Origin: an uncultured Eubacteriales bacterium
GTDB taxonomy: Bacteria > Bacillota > Clostridia > Oscillospirales > Acutalibacteraceae
Assembly: GCA_900321515.1 (NCBI GenBank)
Contig: ONWI01000154.1
Span: 1-28,728 of the forward strand
Direction: 5' to 3'
DNA: 28,728 nucleotides
In this document: positions 14,463 to 22,398 of the stretch, one piece after another
Numbering within the stretch: position 1 is the stretch's first letter
Layout of the letters: each line of letters begins with the position of its first letter
Notes under the pieces: generated by a model
The model's input: only the letters and a program-made list of their open reading frames with translations
The model's database searches: none
Told to the model about the DNA's origin: nothing
Translations under genes and position numbers: made by a program

Positions 14463-15229
14463 ATATACTTGCGCAGAAAATACTCGCGGCACCTCACGGG
14501 AAAACCGCGCTCTTCTCGGCAGGACAGGCGGGATTTATCATTAAAAGCGCCTCCGGGCAGCTTCTGGGAATCGACCTTTATCTGTCGGACTGTGTGGAAC
14601 GGCTGGAAGCTCATATGGGATTCAAGCGTCTGCTTCCCAGAATACTATCGCCGTACGACTTTGATTTTGACTGCCTGATCGCCACCCACCCGCATTTCGA
14701 CCACTTCGACTTCGACTCCGTGCCGGAGCTGATGTCAAACGGCAGGACCCGCCTTTTTGCCTCCGTGGAATGTGAAGCGCTTGTGGACCGGCTGCAAATG
14801 ACAAACGACAGAATCACCTATGTGAAGCCCGGCGATACCTGCGAATGCGGGGATTTCAGGCTGCATTTCGTCAGCTGCGACCACGGTGAAGGCGCTCCCG
14901 ACGCGGTGGGCGTCATTGCGGAAGCGGACGGACGGCTGATTTACGAAGCGGGCGATACATGCCTGCGGCTCGACCGCGCGGAGGAATATCTGTCCTTCGG
15001 CGTGCCGGACGTGATGATCGCGCCCATCAACGGCGCGTTCGGCAACATGAACGAAGAGGACTGCGCGCGCTTTGCCGCCGCGCTGAGCCCCAAGCTGACC
15101 GTTCCCTGCCATTACGGAATGTTCGCGTCGCACGGCGGGAATCCCGGACTTTTCATGAAAAAAATGGAGAAAATCTGTCCTGAACTGCCCTATACGCTGA
15201 TGACGCAGGGAGAAGCAATTATTATCTGA
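14459..15229 (+). CDS. UlaG-like metallo-beta-lactamase-fold hydrolase
   Basis: This 256-residue protein has the metal-binding HxHxDH signature THPHFDHFD (His77, His79, Asp81, His82). Further likely ligands are His142 (CDHGEG), Asp166 (YEAGDT) and His218 (PCHYGMF). The overall pattern matches the UlaG/lactonase-type branch of the superfamily, whose members hydrolyse phosphoesters, lactones or related bonds. It starts at a TTG with a strong AGGAGG and overlaps the previous gene by 4 bases. Its position between a glycosyltransferase and an ATP-grasp enzyme, inside a glycan operon, suggests processing of a sugar-phosphate or activated intermediate. The substrate is unknown, and assignment as a true ascorbate-6-phosphate lactonase is unlikely given the context. 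Confidence 0.9.
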   Translation: MNILAQKILAAPHGKTALFSAGQAGFIIKSASGQLLGIDLYLSDCVERLEAHMGFKRLLPRILSPYDFDFDCLIATHPHFDHFDFDSVPELMSNGRTRLFASVECEALVDRLQMTNDRITYVKPGDTCECGDFRLHFVSCDHGEGAPDAVGVIAEADGRLIYEAGDTCLRLDRAEEYLSFGVPDVMIAPINGAFGNMNEEDCARFAAALSPKLTVPCHYGMFASHGGNPGLFMKKMEKICPELPYTLMTQGEAIII

Positions 15230-15244
15230 CCCGGAGGGAACGAA

Positions 15245-16540
15245 ATGAGAATGGATCTGAACGGAAAAAAACTGCTTATAATGGGGGCAAATCCCGAAAC
15301 GGTTCCGTTGGTAGAGCTTGCCAATGAGATGGGAATCAAAACATATGTCACCAGCAATCGCCCCGACGATCCCGCAAAAAAATACGCTTACAAAAGCTGC
15401 GACGTGGACGGAATGGATGTGACGGGACTTGTGGCGCTGGCGCGCCGCGAAAAAATCGACGGCGTTCTGGTGGGCGTCGCCGACATACTCGTACCCGCTT
15501 ACTGCAAGGTCTGCGAGACGCTGGGGTTCCACTGCTACGCGTCGCGGGAAATAGTGGACGTATTCTCCTACAAGGACGTGTTCAAGGCAACCTGCGAGCG
15601 CTACGGCATACACGGCATCCCGGAATATTCCCTTGACGCGGAGCTGCGCCGCGAGGATCTCGACAGGATTAAATACCCCGTCATGGTCAAGCCGGTGGAC
15701 AGCTGCAGCGGCATGGGAATGACCGTCTGCTTCCGTGAAGACGAACTTCCGGCGGCTGTGCGGAAGGCGCTCGACGCTTCAAAAGTAAAAAGATTCATCG
15801 TGGAAAGATACATGCAGTGCGAGGATATGGGCATGTATTACACATTCAAGGACGGCTATTGCAGCGCCTCCTGCATTTACGACCGCTACACCACCGACGA
15901 ACAGTCCGGACTCAGCCGCGTCTGTTTAGGCGGCACATACCCCTCCAGGCACATCGGCAGATACTTTGAACACATGCATGACAACGCATGCCGCATGTTC
16001 CGTGACATCGGCATAAAGAACGGAGTTCTGATGCTCTCGGCGTTCTACGAGGACGGGGAATTTTATGTCTACGACACCGGATTCAGACTGCAGGGCGAGG
16101 CGCCCCACCTCCTGATGAAGGCTGTCCACGGCTTTGACCAGCGCGAAATGCTGATTCATTTTGCCCTGACCGGTTCGGAGGGAGACGTCGATCTTTCCGC
16201 GGAGGACGACCCCTGCTTCCGGGGCATGTGGGCGGCAACCCTGTGGGTGCTGCTCAGAGAAGGGCGCATCTCAAAAATCGAGGGACTTTCGGATATCGCA
16301 GGCGACAGGCGCGTTGTCGCCAATATCCAGCGGCTTTATGAGGGCGATACGGTCCTGGGCGAATGGATCGGCACGGAAAAACAGGTCATGACCCGTCTCT
16401 ATCTCGTCTGTGACAGCAAGCGGGAGCTTGCCGCCGCCCTTAAACAATACATGGCTGAGATAAAGGTATACGACACCGGGGGAAATTCAATGGCGCTCCG
16501 CGGATTCGACGTGGACGGCGCACTGGAGCTGAATCAATGA
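15245..16540 (+). CDS. ATP-grasp carboxylate-amine ligase-like protein
   Basis: This is a 431-residue member of the ATP-grasp superfamily, whose members activate a carboxylate as acyl phosphate and join it to an amine or thiol. The N-terminal pre-ATP-grasp domain starts LLIMGANPETVPLVELA. The ATP-grasp region shows YPVMVKPVDSCSGMGM (Lys149 and the glycine-rich loop 156-159) and the hinge FIVERYM (184-190), with likely metal-binding residues around DTGFRLQGEAP. GGAGG precedes the ATG. It lies 15 bases after the metallo-hydrolase and overlaps the SDR gene by 4 bases (ATGA). Since the operon also encodes an amino-sugar-type aminotransferase, one possibility is that it attaches an amino acid or other acyl group to an aminosugar; this is inference. 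Confidence 0.88.
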   Translation: MRMDLNGKKLLIMGANPETVPLVELANEMGIKTYVTSNRPDDPAKKYAYKSCDVDGMDVTGLVALARREKIDGVLVGVADILVPAYCKVCETLGFHCYASREIVDVFSYKDVFKATCERYGIHGIPEYSLDAELRREDLDRIKYPVMVKPVDSCSGMGMTVCFREDELPAAVRKALDASKVKRFIVERYMQCEDMGMYYTFKDGYCSASCIYDRYTTDEQSGLSRVCLGGTYPSRHIGRYFEHMHDNACRMFRDIGIKNGVLMLSAFYEDGEFYVYDTGFRLQGEAPHLLMKAVHGFDQREMLIHFALTGSEGDVDLSAEDDPCFRGMWAATLWVLLREGRISKIEGLSDIAGDRRVVANIQRLYEGDTVLGEWIGTEKQVMTRLYLVCDSKRELAAALKQYMAEIKVYDTGGNSMALRGFDVDGALELNQ

Positions 16541-17307
16541 GCGAAATGAAATTATCAGGCAAGGTAATAGTGGTCTCCGGCGGCACAAAAGGCGTGGGCA
16601 GAGCCGCCTCGGAGGAATTTGCCCGTCAGGGCGCCAAGGTGGTCATAGGTGGGCGAGACGAGGCTTCCGCCCGCAAAGCCATCGAATTCATGCGCGAGTG
16701 CGGCAGCGACGGGCTGTTTGTTCACACTGACCTTGAAAAAGTGGAGGATTGCCGCGCGCTTTTCCGCAAAGGGCATGAAGCCTTCGGCAGAATCGACGGA
16801 TTTTTCAACTATGCCGGGGTAACGCCGGTCTCGCCGCTCGACAGCTGCGACGAGGAAACCTTTGACAGGGTGATGGATATCAATTTCAAGGCCTGCTTCT
16901 TCTGCTGCCAGGAGGCAGTAGGATACATGCGCCGGAACGGCGGCGGTTCGATAGTTCTTACCGGTTCGGCACACGCGTGGGGCGGTCAGAAGGACAGAGC
17001 CGCCTACGCCTGTTCCAAGGGCGTGCTGCTCACGCTTATGGAACACATCTCCCACAACTACGCCGCCGAACACATCCGCTGCAATTATCTGACGCTCGGC
17101 TGGACTCCCACCGAAGGCGAAATCAGTCTGCGCCGTTCGCAGGGGATGTCCGAAGCGGAGCTTCGCAGACAGGCGTCCGGCATACTTCCGATGGGCAGAA
17201 TGCTCGAGTATGCCGACTATCTCGACGGGCTGGTCTACATGATGTCCGATGCCTCGCGCATGATGACAGGCAGCACATTCAGAATAACGGCAGGAGAATA
17301 TATATGA
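16537..17307 (+). CDS. SDR-family NAD(P)-dependent oxidoreductase
   Basis: This 256-residue classical short-chain dehydrogenase/reductase has the cofactor motif SGGTKGVG (14-21), the NYAG motif (91-94), catalytic Ser144 (TGSAHAW) and the YxxxK pair Tyr157/Lys161 (YACSK). The C-terminal part reads MMTGSTFRITAG, close to the usual TGQ-type end of this family. Length is normal for the family. The ATG overlaps the ATP-grasp stop by 4 bases and the TGA overlaps the LicD start by 4 bases, so the three are tightly coupled. It would oxidise or reduce an alcohol or carbonyl on a glycan precursor or on the substituent that LicD or the ATP-grasp enzyme adds. The substrate is not evident. Confidence 0.92.
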   Translation: MSEMKLSGKVIVVSGGTKGVGRAASEEFARQGAKVVIGGRDEASARKAIEFMRECGSDGLFVHTDLEKVEDCRALFRKGHEAFGRIDGFFNYAGVTPVSPLDSCDEETFDRVMDINFKACFFCCQEAVGYMRRNGGGSIVLTGSAHAWGGQKDRAAYACSKGVLLTLMEHISHNYAAEHIRCNYLTLGWTPTEGEISLRRSQGMSEAELRRQASGILPMGRMLEYADYLDGLVYMMSDASRMMTGSTFRITAGEYI

Positions 17308-18224
17308 CAGAATGTGAGAGAATCGCGGCAAAGGGGATTTTGCCGGAGGGCTTTTTTGAGCCGGAGACCCTTTGCGGCTTTTACGTTGACGAAAAAATGA
17401 AGAAGGTCTGGGCCATCGAGCTTGACCTGCTCTATGAATTTGACAGGGTGTGCCGCAAAAACGGGCTGACATACTTCCTGATATTCGGCTCACTGCTGGG
17501 CGCGGTGAGACATCACGGCTTCATTCCGTGGGACGATGACATGGACGTCATCATGCCCCGCGCCGATTACGAGAAATTCCTCACACTGGGCAGCGAATTC
17601 AGGACTCCGTATTTCCTTCAGACATGCCGCACGGACCCTGGCTTTTACTACGCCCACGCCAAGCTGAGAAATTCCGACACAGCGGCAATCGACTATCCGT
17701 TTATCTATCAGGGATTCAATTTAGGGTGCTTTATCGACGTGCTTCCTCTGGACAACTTCGACCCCGAAAACGGCGCCGCGGACTTTGAGGAAATCAACCG
17801 CCTCATTCTGGAAAATTCCGTGGCGATGCGGCTCACGCATCCCGCTCTTTCCGAAAGGGACAGGGAACGGGTGCGCCGGCACAGCGGCATAGAGCCGATG
17901 AAGGCTTTTGAAAGAATCGACTGTCTTTCCAAAAAATCCAATGAGAAATACACGGGATATGTCTCCATACTGGCTGCCACCACCTACGGAATGAAAAAGG
18001 ACGTCTTTCCCGCCGAGAGCTTTTCACAGGCAGTTCCGTGCAGTTTCAACGGAATCGAGACGTTTATTCCCTGCGGATACGACACCGTGCTGTCCACGAC
18101 ATACGGCGATTACATGGAGCTTCCGCCCGTGGAAAAGCGCGGTGTGTGGCACGGCAATCTCGTATTCTATCCGGATATTTCCTATAAGCAAGCGCTAAAC
18201 AACATGAATCTTGACATTCAGTAA
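17304..18224 (+). CDS. LicD-family phosphotransferase
   Basis: This 306-residue protein is of the LicD/fukutin-related nucleotidyltransferase-fold family, known for moving phosphocholine or other phosphodiester-linked groups from a CDP-donor onto surface glycans. The hallmark motif GSLLGAVRHHGFIPWDDD is at 62-79, followed by MDVIMPR; the aspartates are the likely metal ligands. The ATG at 17304 was chosen because AGGAG (17292-17296) lies 7 bases upstream and it overlaps the SDR stop as ATGA; longer in-frame extensions fall inside the SDR gene. No cytidylyltransferase or choline kinase (LicA/LicC-like) is in the window, so the donor must be made elsewhere or is not choline. It probably decorates the glycan made by this operon. 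Confidence 0.93.
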   Translation: MTECERIAAKGILPEGFFEPETLCGFYVDEKMKKVWAIELDLLYEFDRVCRKNGLTYFLIFGSLLGAVRHHGFIPWDDDMDVIMPRADYEKFLTLGSEFRTPYFLQTCRTDPGFYYAHAKLRNSDTAAIDYPFIYQGFNLGCFIDVLPLDNFDPENGAADFEEINRLILENSVAMRLTHPALSERDRERVRRHSGIEPMKAFERIDCLSKKSNEKYTGYVSILAATTYGMKKDVFPAESFSQAVPCSFNGIETFIPCGYDTVLSTTYGDYMELPPVEKRGVWHGNLVFYPDISYKQALNNMNLDIQ

Positions 18225-18234
18225 GGAGCAGATT

Positions 18235-19356
18235 ATGGAGAAAAAAATACTTGTCACCCGCTCCTCCATGCCGGGATTTGAGGAATACTGCGAGGAGATC
18301 AGGGAACTGTGGGACAGCAGATGGATTACCAACAACGGCGCGAAGCACCGTCTGCTCGAGCAGCGGTTAAAGGAATATCTCAACACTCCCAATATTACGC
18401 TCTTTACCAACGGACATCTCGCGCTTGAAAACGTGATAGAAGCAATGGAGCTTCCAAAAGGCGGCGAAGTGATAACCACCCCATTCACCTTTGCGTCCAC
18501 CACGCACGCCATCGTGCGCAGCGGACTCACGCCGGTATTCTGCGACATCAAGCGCAGCGATTACACCATTGACGAAAATCTCATCGAAGGACTCATAACC
18601 GATAAAACCTGTGCCATTCTCCCCGTGCACGTCTATGGCAATATCTGCAACGTGGAGGCAATACAGAGCATAGCCGAAAGACATTCGCTCAGGGTGATTT
18701 ACGACGCGGCTCACTCCTTCGGAGTGACATACAGGGGCGTTTCCACGGCGAATTTCGGAGACGCGTCCATGTTCAGCTTTCACGCGACCAAGGTATTCCA
18801 CACGATAGAGGGCGGCGCGGTGTGCTGCCGCGATGAAAAACTCGCAAAAAAACTCGGATATATCAAAAATTTCGGCATTGACGGCCCCGAAAGCACGCCT
18901 TACATAGGCGGCAACGCGAAAATGAACGAATTTCAGGCGGCAATGGGCATCTGCAACCTCCGCCGCCTGAGCGACGAAATATCCGGGCGAAAAGCCGTGA
19001 CGGAGCGCTACATTTCAAGACTTTCCGGCGGGAACGGAATCATACTCTGCCACGACCCGCCTTTTGTGAATAAGAATTACGCATACTTCCCCGTTGCCTT
19101 TGAGCCGGAATCTTTCGGGGCGGACAGGAACCGCGTGTTTGACGCGCTGGCGGAACATAACATCGGGGCAAGAAAGTATTTCTATCCGCTCACAAGCGCG
19201 TTTGAATGTTACACCGGACAATTCGCCCCGGAAAGTACTCCTGTTGCGCTTGACGTCAGCCGGAAGGTGCTGACGCTGCCTTTGTATGCCGATCTCGGCA
19301 TGGAGGACGCGGACAGGATATGTGATATCATACTCAGCTGCAAATCATCCATCTAA
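18235..19356 (+). CDS. DegT/DnrJ/EryC1-family sugar aminotransferase
   Basis: This 373-residue PLP-dependent aminotransferase matches the family that aminates nucleotide-linked keto sugars. Features are PFTFASTTHA, the cofactor aspartate in YDAAHSFG (Asp157) and the Schiff-base lysine in SFHATKVFH (Lys186), followed by EGGA. The ATG at 18235 follows AAGGAG (18223-18228) by 6 bases; that site overlaps the LicD stop codon. RmlA and RmlB, encoded immediately downstream, make dTDP-4-keto-6-deoxyglucose, so the likely reaction is transamination of this compound at C4, or at C3 after isomerisation. No separate ketoisomerase is present, which favours C4. The regiochemistry is inferred. Confidence 0.92.
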   Translation: MEKKILVTRSSMPGFEEYCEEIRELWDSRWITNNGAKHRLLEQRLKEYLNTPNITLFTNGHLALENVIEAMELPKGGEVITTPFTFASTTHAIVRSGLTPVFCDIKRSDYTIDENLIEGLITDKTCAILPVHVYGNICNVEAIQSIAERHSLRVIYDAAHSFGVTYRGVSTANFGDASMFSFHATKVFHTIEGGAVCCRDEKLAKKLGYIKNFGIDGPESTPYIGGNAKMNEFQAAMGICNLRRLSDEISGRKAVTERYISRLSGGNGIILCHDPPFVNKNYAYFPVAFEPESFGADRNRVFDALAEHNIGARKYFYPLTSAFECYTGQFAPESTPVALDVSRKVLTLPLYADLGMEDADRICDIILSCKSSI

Positions 19357-19369
19357 GGAGGACTTCAAA

Positions 19370-20254
19370 ATGAAAGGAATCATATTGGCGGGAGGCTCAG
19401 GCACGAGGCTCTATCCGCTCACAAAAGTCACATCGAAGCAGCTGCTTCCGGTGTACGACAAGCCGATGATATACTATCCGCTTTCAACGCTCATGCTGGC
19501 GGGAATAAGGGATATACTCATCATCTCCACCCCATCCGACACGCCGAGATTCGAGGAACTGCTCGGCGACGGCAGCGATCTTGGCATCAGGCTCTCCTAC
19601 GCGGTTCAGCCGAGTCCCGACGGACTCGCGCAGGCGTTCATCATAGGCGAGCAATTCATCTCGGACGATTCCTGCGCCATGATTCTGGGCGATAATATCT
19701 TTTACGGCGGCTGGTTCAGAAAGAACCTTCAGGAAGCTGTCAAAAACGCCGAAAACGGCAAGGCTACAATATTCGGCTATTATGTGCAGGACCCGGAACG
19801 GTTCGGCATTGTGGAATTCGACAAGAAGAAGAACGTCATCTCCGTCGAGGAGAAGCCTTCGCAGCCCAAATCGAATTACGCCATCACCGGGCTGTATTTT
19901 TATCCCAGGGGCGCCAGCGCCATGGCAAAGCAGGTCAGACCTTCCCGCAGGGGTGAGCTTGAAATCACCGACATGAATCAGCTCTACCTCGATCAGGACA
20001 ACCTGAAGGTGCAGATTCTCGGCAGAGGCTTCGCGTGGCTGGACACCGGCACTATGGAGAGCCTTATGGACGCGGCGTCGTTCATTCGCACGGTTCAGTG
20101 CAGACAGGGCGTGGTTATTTCTTCGCCCGAGGAAATAGCCTATTATGAAAAATGGATTACAAAAGAACAACTGCTGCATTCCGCCGAAATGTACGGCAAA
20201 TCTCCCTACGGTCAACACCTGCGGAGAGTGGCAGACGGCTTGTTCTCGTATTGA
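19370..20254 (+). CDS. rmlA: Glucose-1-phosphate thymidylyltransferase
   Basis: This 294-residue enzyme makes dTDP-glucose from dTTP and glucose-1-phosphate. The signature LAGGSGTRLYPLTKVTSKQL, followed by LPVYDKPM, is at the N-terminus. Other family motifs are ILGDNIFYG, ERFGIVEFD, EEKPSQPKSN and FAWLDTGTMESL. The length is normal for RmlA (about 290). AAGGAGG (19355-19361) precedes the ATG by 8 bases and overlaps the end of the aminotransferase gene. It supplies RmlB, 11 bases downstream. The phosphoglucomutase encoded at 23192 could provide the glucose-1-phosphate. Confidence 0.97.
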   Translation: MKGIILAGGSGTRLYPLTKVTSKQLLPVYDKPMIYYPLSTLMLAGIRDILIISTPSDTPRFEELLGDGSDLGIRLSYAVQPSPDGLAQAFIIGEQFISDDSCAMILGDNIFYGGWFRKNLQEAVKNAENGKATIFGYYVQDPERFGIVEFDKKKNVISVEEKPSQPKSNYAITGLYFYPRGASAMAKQVRPSRRGELEITDMNQLYLDQDNLKVQILGRGFAWLDTGTMESLMDAASFIRTVQCRQGVVISSPEEIAYYEKWITKEQLLHSAEMYGKSPYGQHLRRVADGLFSY

Positions 20255-20265
20255 GGTGAATATAA

Positions 20266-21285
20266 ATGACTGTTTTGGTTACAGGCGGCGCGGGATTCAT
20301 CGGCGCGAATTTTATCTTTTACATGCTGCGGGAACATCCGGATTACCGCATTGTCTGCATAGACAAACTGACCTACGCCGGCAATCTCTCTACATTGAAG
20401 CCCGTCGAGTCAAACGGGAATTTCCGCTTTGAAAGGCTCGACATCTGCGACCGTCAGGGAATTTACAGGCTCTTTCAAGAGGAAAAGCCGGATATTGTGG
20501 TCAACTTCGCCGCGGAGAGCCATGTGGACAGAAGCATAGACGACCCTTCTGTCTTTTTACAGACCAATATCATCGGCACGAGCGTGCTCATGGACGCCTG
20601 CCGTGAATACGGAATCAAAAGGTTCCATCAGGTCGGCACCGACGAGGTGTACGGCGATCTGCCGCTGGACAGACCCGATCTGTTCTTTACCGAGCAGACC
20701 CCGCTTCGGGCAAGTTCCCCCTACAGTTCGTCAAAGGCAAGCGCGGACATGATTGCCATGGCGTACCACAGGACTTACGGACTTCCGGTGACTATTTCGC
20801 GCTGCTCGAACAACTACGGCCCCTATCAGTTCCCCGAGAAGCTGATTCCCCTGATGATTGCCAACGCGCTGGCGGACAAGCCGCTTCCGGTCTACGGCGA
20901 CGGTCTGAATGTGCGCGACTGGCTGTATGTGGAGGATCACTGCCGGGCGATAGACCTCATTCTTCACAACGGCAGACCCGGCGAGGTCTATAACGTCGGC
21001 GGACACAACGAAATGAGCAACATCAGCATAGTCCGTCTGATACTCGGCGAACTCGGCAAGCCTGAAAGCCTGATTACATACGTCACCGACCGCAAGGGAC
21101 ACGACAGACGCTATGCCATCGACCCCGCAAAGATTCATGCGGAGCTGGGCTGGCTGCCGGAGACGAAATTCGCGGACGGCATTAAAAAAACGGTCAGGTG
21201 GTATCTCGACAACAGGGAATGGTGGGAGACCATTATTTCAGGCGAATACAGAAATTACTACGAAAAAATGTACGGAAACAGATAA
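20266..21285 (+). CDS. rmlB: dTDP-glucose 4,6-dehydratase
   Basis: This 339-residue extended SDR converts dTDP-glucose to dTDP-4-keto-6-deoxyglucose. It shows the NAD-binding motif VTGGAGFIGANF (residues 5-16), the TDE triad (125-127) in HQVGTDEVYG, and Tyr153/Lys157 in YSSSKASAD. RCSNNYGPYQFPEKLIP and RDWLYVEDHC are RmlB hallmarks. GAGG lies shortly before the ATG. It is the last gene of the operon and is followed by a strong terminator. RmlC and RmlD are not present, so the product probably feeds the upstream aminotransferase rather than rhamnose synthesis, unless rmlC and rmlD lie elsewhere. Confidence 0.97.
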   Translation: MTVLVTGGAGFIGANFIFYMLREHPDYRIVCIDKLTYAGNLSTLKPVESNGNFRFERLDICDRQGIYRLFQEEKPDIVVNFAAESHVDRSIDDPSVFLQTNIIGTSVLMDACREYGIKRFHQVGTDEVYGDLPLDRPDLFFTEQTPLRASSPYSSSKASADMIAMAYHRTYGLPVTISRCSNNYGPYQFPEKLIPLMIANALADKPLPVYGDGLNVRDWLYVEDHCRAIDLILHNGRPGEVYNVGGHNEMSNISIVRLILGELGKPESLITYVTDRKGHDRRYAIDPAKIHAELGWLPETKFADGIKKTVRWYLDNREWWETIISGEYRNYYEKMYGNR

Positions 21286-21317
21286 TTGCTTTCCACGCGT
21301 TCTGCGCGAAAAAAAAA

Positions 21318-21360
21318 GCGGCATGGCACACTGCTTCGTGTCATGCCGCCTTCTTTTTTT
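21318..21360. terminator. Bidirectional intrinsic terminator
   Basis: A 12-bp stem (21318-21329 with 21338-21349, one G-T pair) with an 8-base loop is followed by a T run (21351-21360) and preceded by an A run (21309-21317). It ends the glycan operon on the plus strand. Read on the minus strand, it ends the Nif11-like gene at 21424. Confidence 0.92.
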
Positions 21361-21423
21361 GTGTCCGGCAGTTTCTCCCCGCCGGGGGAAGAATGGAGTC
21401 CGTCCCGCGTTCTTTTGTATGTT

Positions 21424-21696
21424 TCAGCTTTCCAGCGCCGCGAAGAACATCTCATACGCGTCGTCCCAGCCGTCGGGACCTTCCACGCCGCCGCCGTTGA
21501 CGCTGCGGAGCATGGCTGCGTTGAATTCCTCTCCCATAGTGAAAAGCTCACCCACTGTGACGGGATAGCCCAGCGACGTCGCGCATTCACAGAAGGCTGC
21601 CGAAGGGTCGGCTGCTTTTCTGGTGGCAAGCAGGGCGGATTTTATGCCCTCGTCGTGCATGGCGGCGACGAGCAGGTTATTCAGGGTTTCATTCAT
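21424..21696 (-). CDS. Nif11-like leader-type small protein
   Basis: This 90-residue protein resembles the Nif11-like leader peptides that precede some ribosomally made natural products. It is helical and acidic (LNNLLVAAMHDEGIKSALL), with LGYPVTVGELF matching the GY/GF-x-hydrophobic-x-x-EL pattern, and then SVNGGGVEGPDGWDD, a double-glycine-type junction. The putative core after the glycines (about 20 residues) has no Cys or Thr and one terminal Ser, so a lanthipeptide product is unlikely. The ATG at 21696 was chosen because AAGGA lies 9 bases upstream; the in-frame ATG at 21705 abuts that site. No maturation enzyme or peptidase-transporter is in the window. It may be a stand-alone Nif11-domain protein of unknown function. 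Confidence 0.75.
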   Translation of the reverse strand: MNETLNNLLVAAMHDEGIKSALLATRKAADPSAAFCECATSLGYPVTVGELFTMGEEFNAAMLRSVNGGGVEGPDGWDDAYEMFFAALES

Positions 21697-21850
21697 ATGT
21701 ATCATTCCTTTTTTAGAGATGCCAGCCAGACGAGTGTGAAGAGATTCGTCAGCAGGCTCTTATTTCTGAAAGACTGATGAACACAGCCTCCCTTGTCTAT
21801 TATTGTATCACGGCGGGAAGCGGATTTCCATATTTTTGAGTGGAAATAAA

Positions 21851-21879
21851 TTGAAATTTGTGTGAGCAAGATGTATAAT
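21851..21879 (+). promoter_or_regulatory. Promoter of rlmH
   Basis: TTGAAA (21851-21856), a 17-base spacer and a perfect TATAAT (21874-21879) precede the rlmH ATG at 21916. The predicted transcript start is about 30 bases before the coding start. An in-frame upstream start at 21862 would overlap this promoter and is rejected. Confidence 0.75.
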
Positions 21880-21915
21880 GTACCCGTATTATTCCATAAA
21901 GGAAGTGCTAACCAT

Positions 21916-22398
21916 ATGCTCAATGTGAATATTATATGTGTAGGCAGTCTGAAGGAATCCTACTGGCGCGAAGCCTGCGCTGAATACGCCAAGCGGCTGG
22001 GCGGATTCTGTAAATTCTGCATCACTGAGGTCAGCGAAAGCCGGCTGCCGAAGTCGTATTCCGAGGCGGATATCGCAAAGGTCATCGAGAACGAGGGGAA
22101 AAGCATTCTCTCAAGAATCGGTTACGGCAGCTTCGTCATCGCCATGTGCATCGAAGGGCGGGAGATGGATTCGCCTCAATTGGCGGCAAGGCTGGAACAA
22201 ACCGCCCTTTGCGGCAAAAGCCGGATTGATTTCGTCATAGGCGGCTCCTACGGACTGAGCGATGAGGTCAAGCGGAGAGCCGATCTGCGACTCTCCATGT
22301 CGCCTATGACGTTCCCGCACCAGCTTGCCCGCGTCATGCTCTGCGAACAGATCTACCGGGCGTTCTCCATCAATGCCGACACCAAATATCACAAGTAA
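21916..22398 (+). CDS. rlmH: 23S rRNA pseudouridine-1915 N3-methyltransferase
   Basis: This 160-residue SPOUT-family enzyme methylates pseudouridine 1915 in helix 69 of 23S rRNA, using S-adenosylmethionine. The knotted C-terminal region is unmistakable: FVIGGSYGLSDEVKRRAD, SMSPMTFPHQLARVMLCEQ, IYRA and the terminal KYHK. The length agrees with the family (about 155-160). AAAGGA lies before the ATG. Its stop abuts the stop of spoVAC on the opposite strand with no bases between, and no terminator was seen at this junction. Confidence 0.97.
   Translation: MLNVNIICVGSLKESYWREACAEYAKRLGGFCKFCITEVSESRLPKSYSEADIAKVIENEGKSILSRIGYGSFVIAMCIEGREMDSPQLAARLEQTALCGKSRIDFVIGGSYGLSDEVKRRADLRLSMSPMTFPHQLARVMLCEQIYRAFSINADTKYHK

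Noticed and set aside
16977..17303. The LicD frame stays open 109 codons upstream.
   Set aside because: This part lies inside the SDR gene, encodes Arg-rich sequence unlike LicD proteins, and the ATG at 17304 has a good ribosome binding site with an ATGA overlap.
19286..19369. The rmlA frame is open for 28 codons upstream.
   Set aside because: It lies inside the aminotransferase gene, and the RmlA family begins with MKGIILAGG at 19370, after AAGGAGG.
21702..21923. A 73-codon minus-strand frame upstream of the Nif11-like gene.
   Set aside because: It overlaps the rlmH promoter and start, has no ribosome binding site and no family resemblance.
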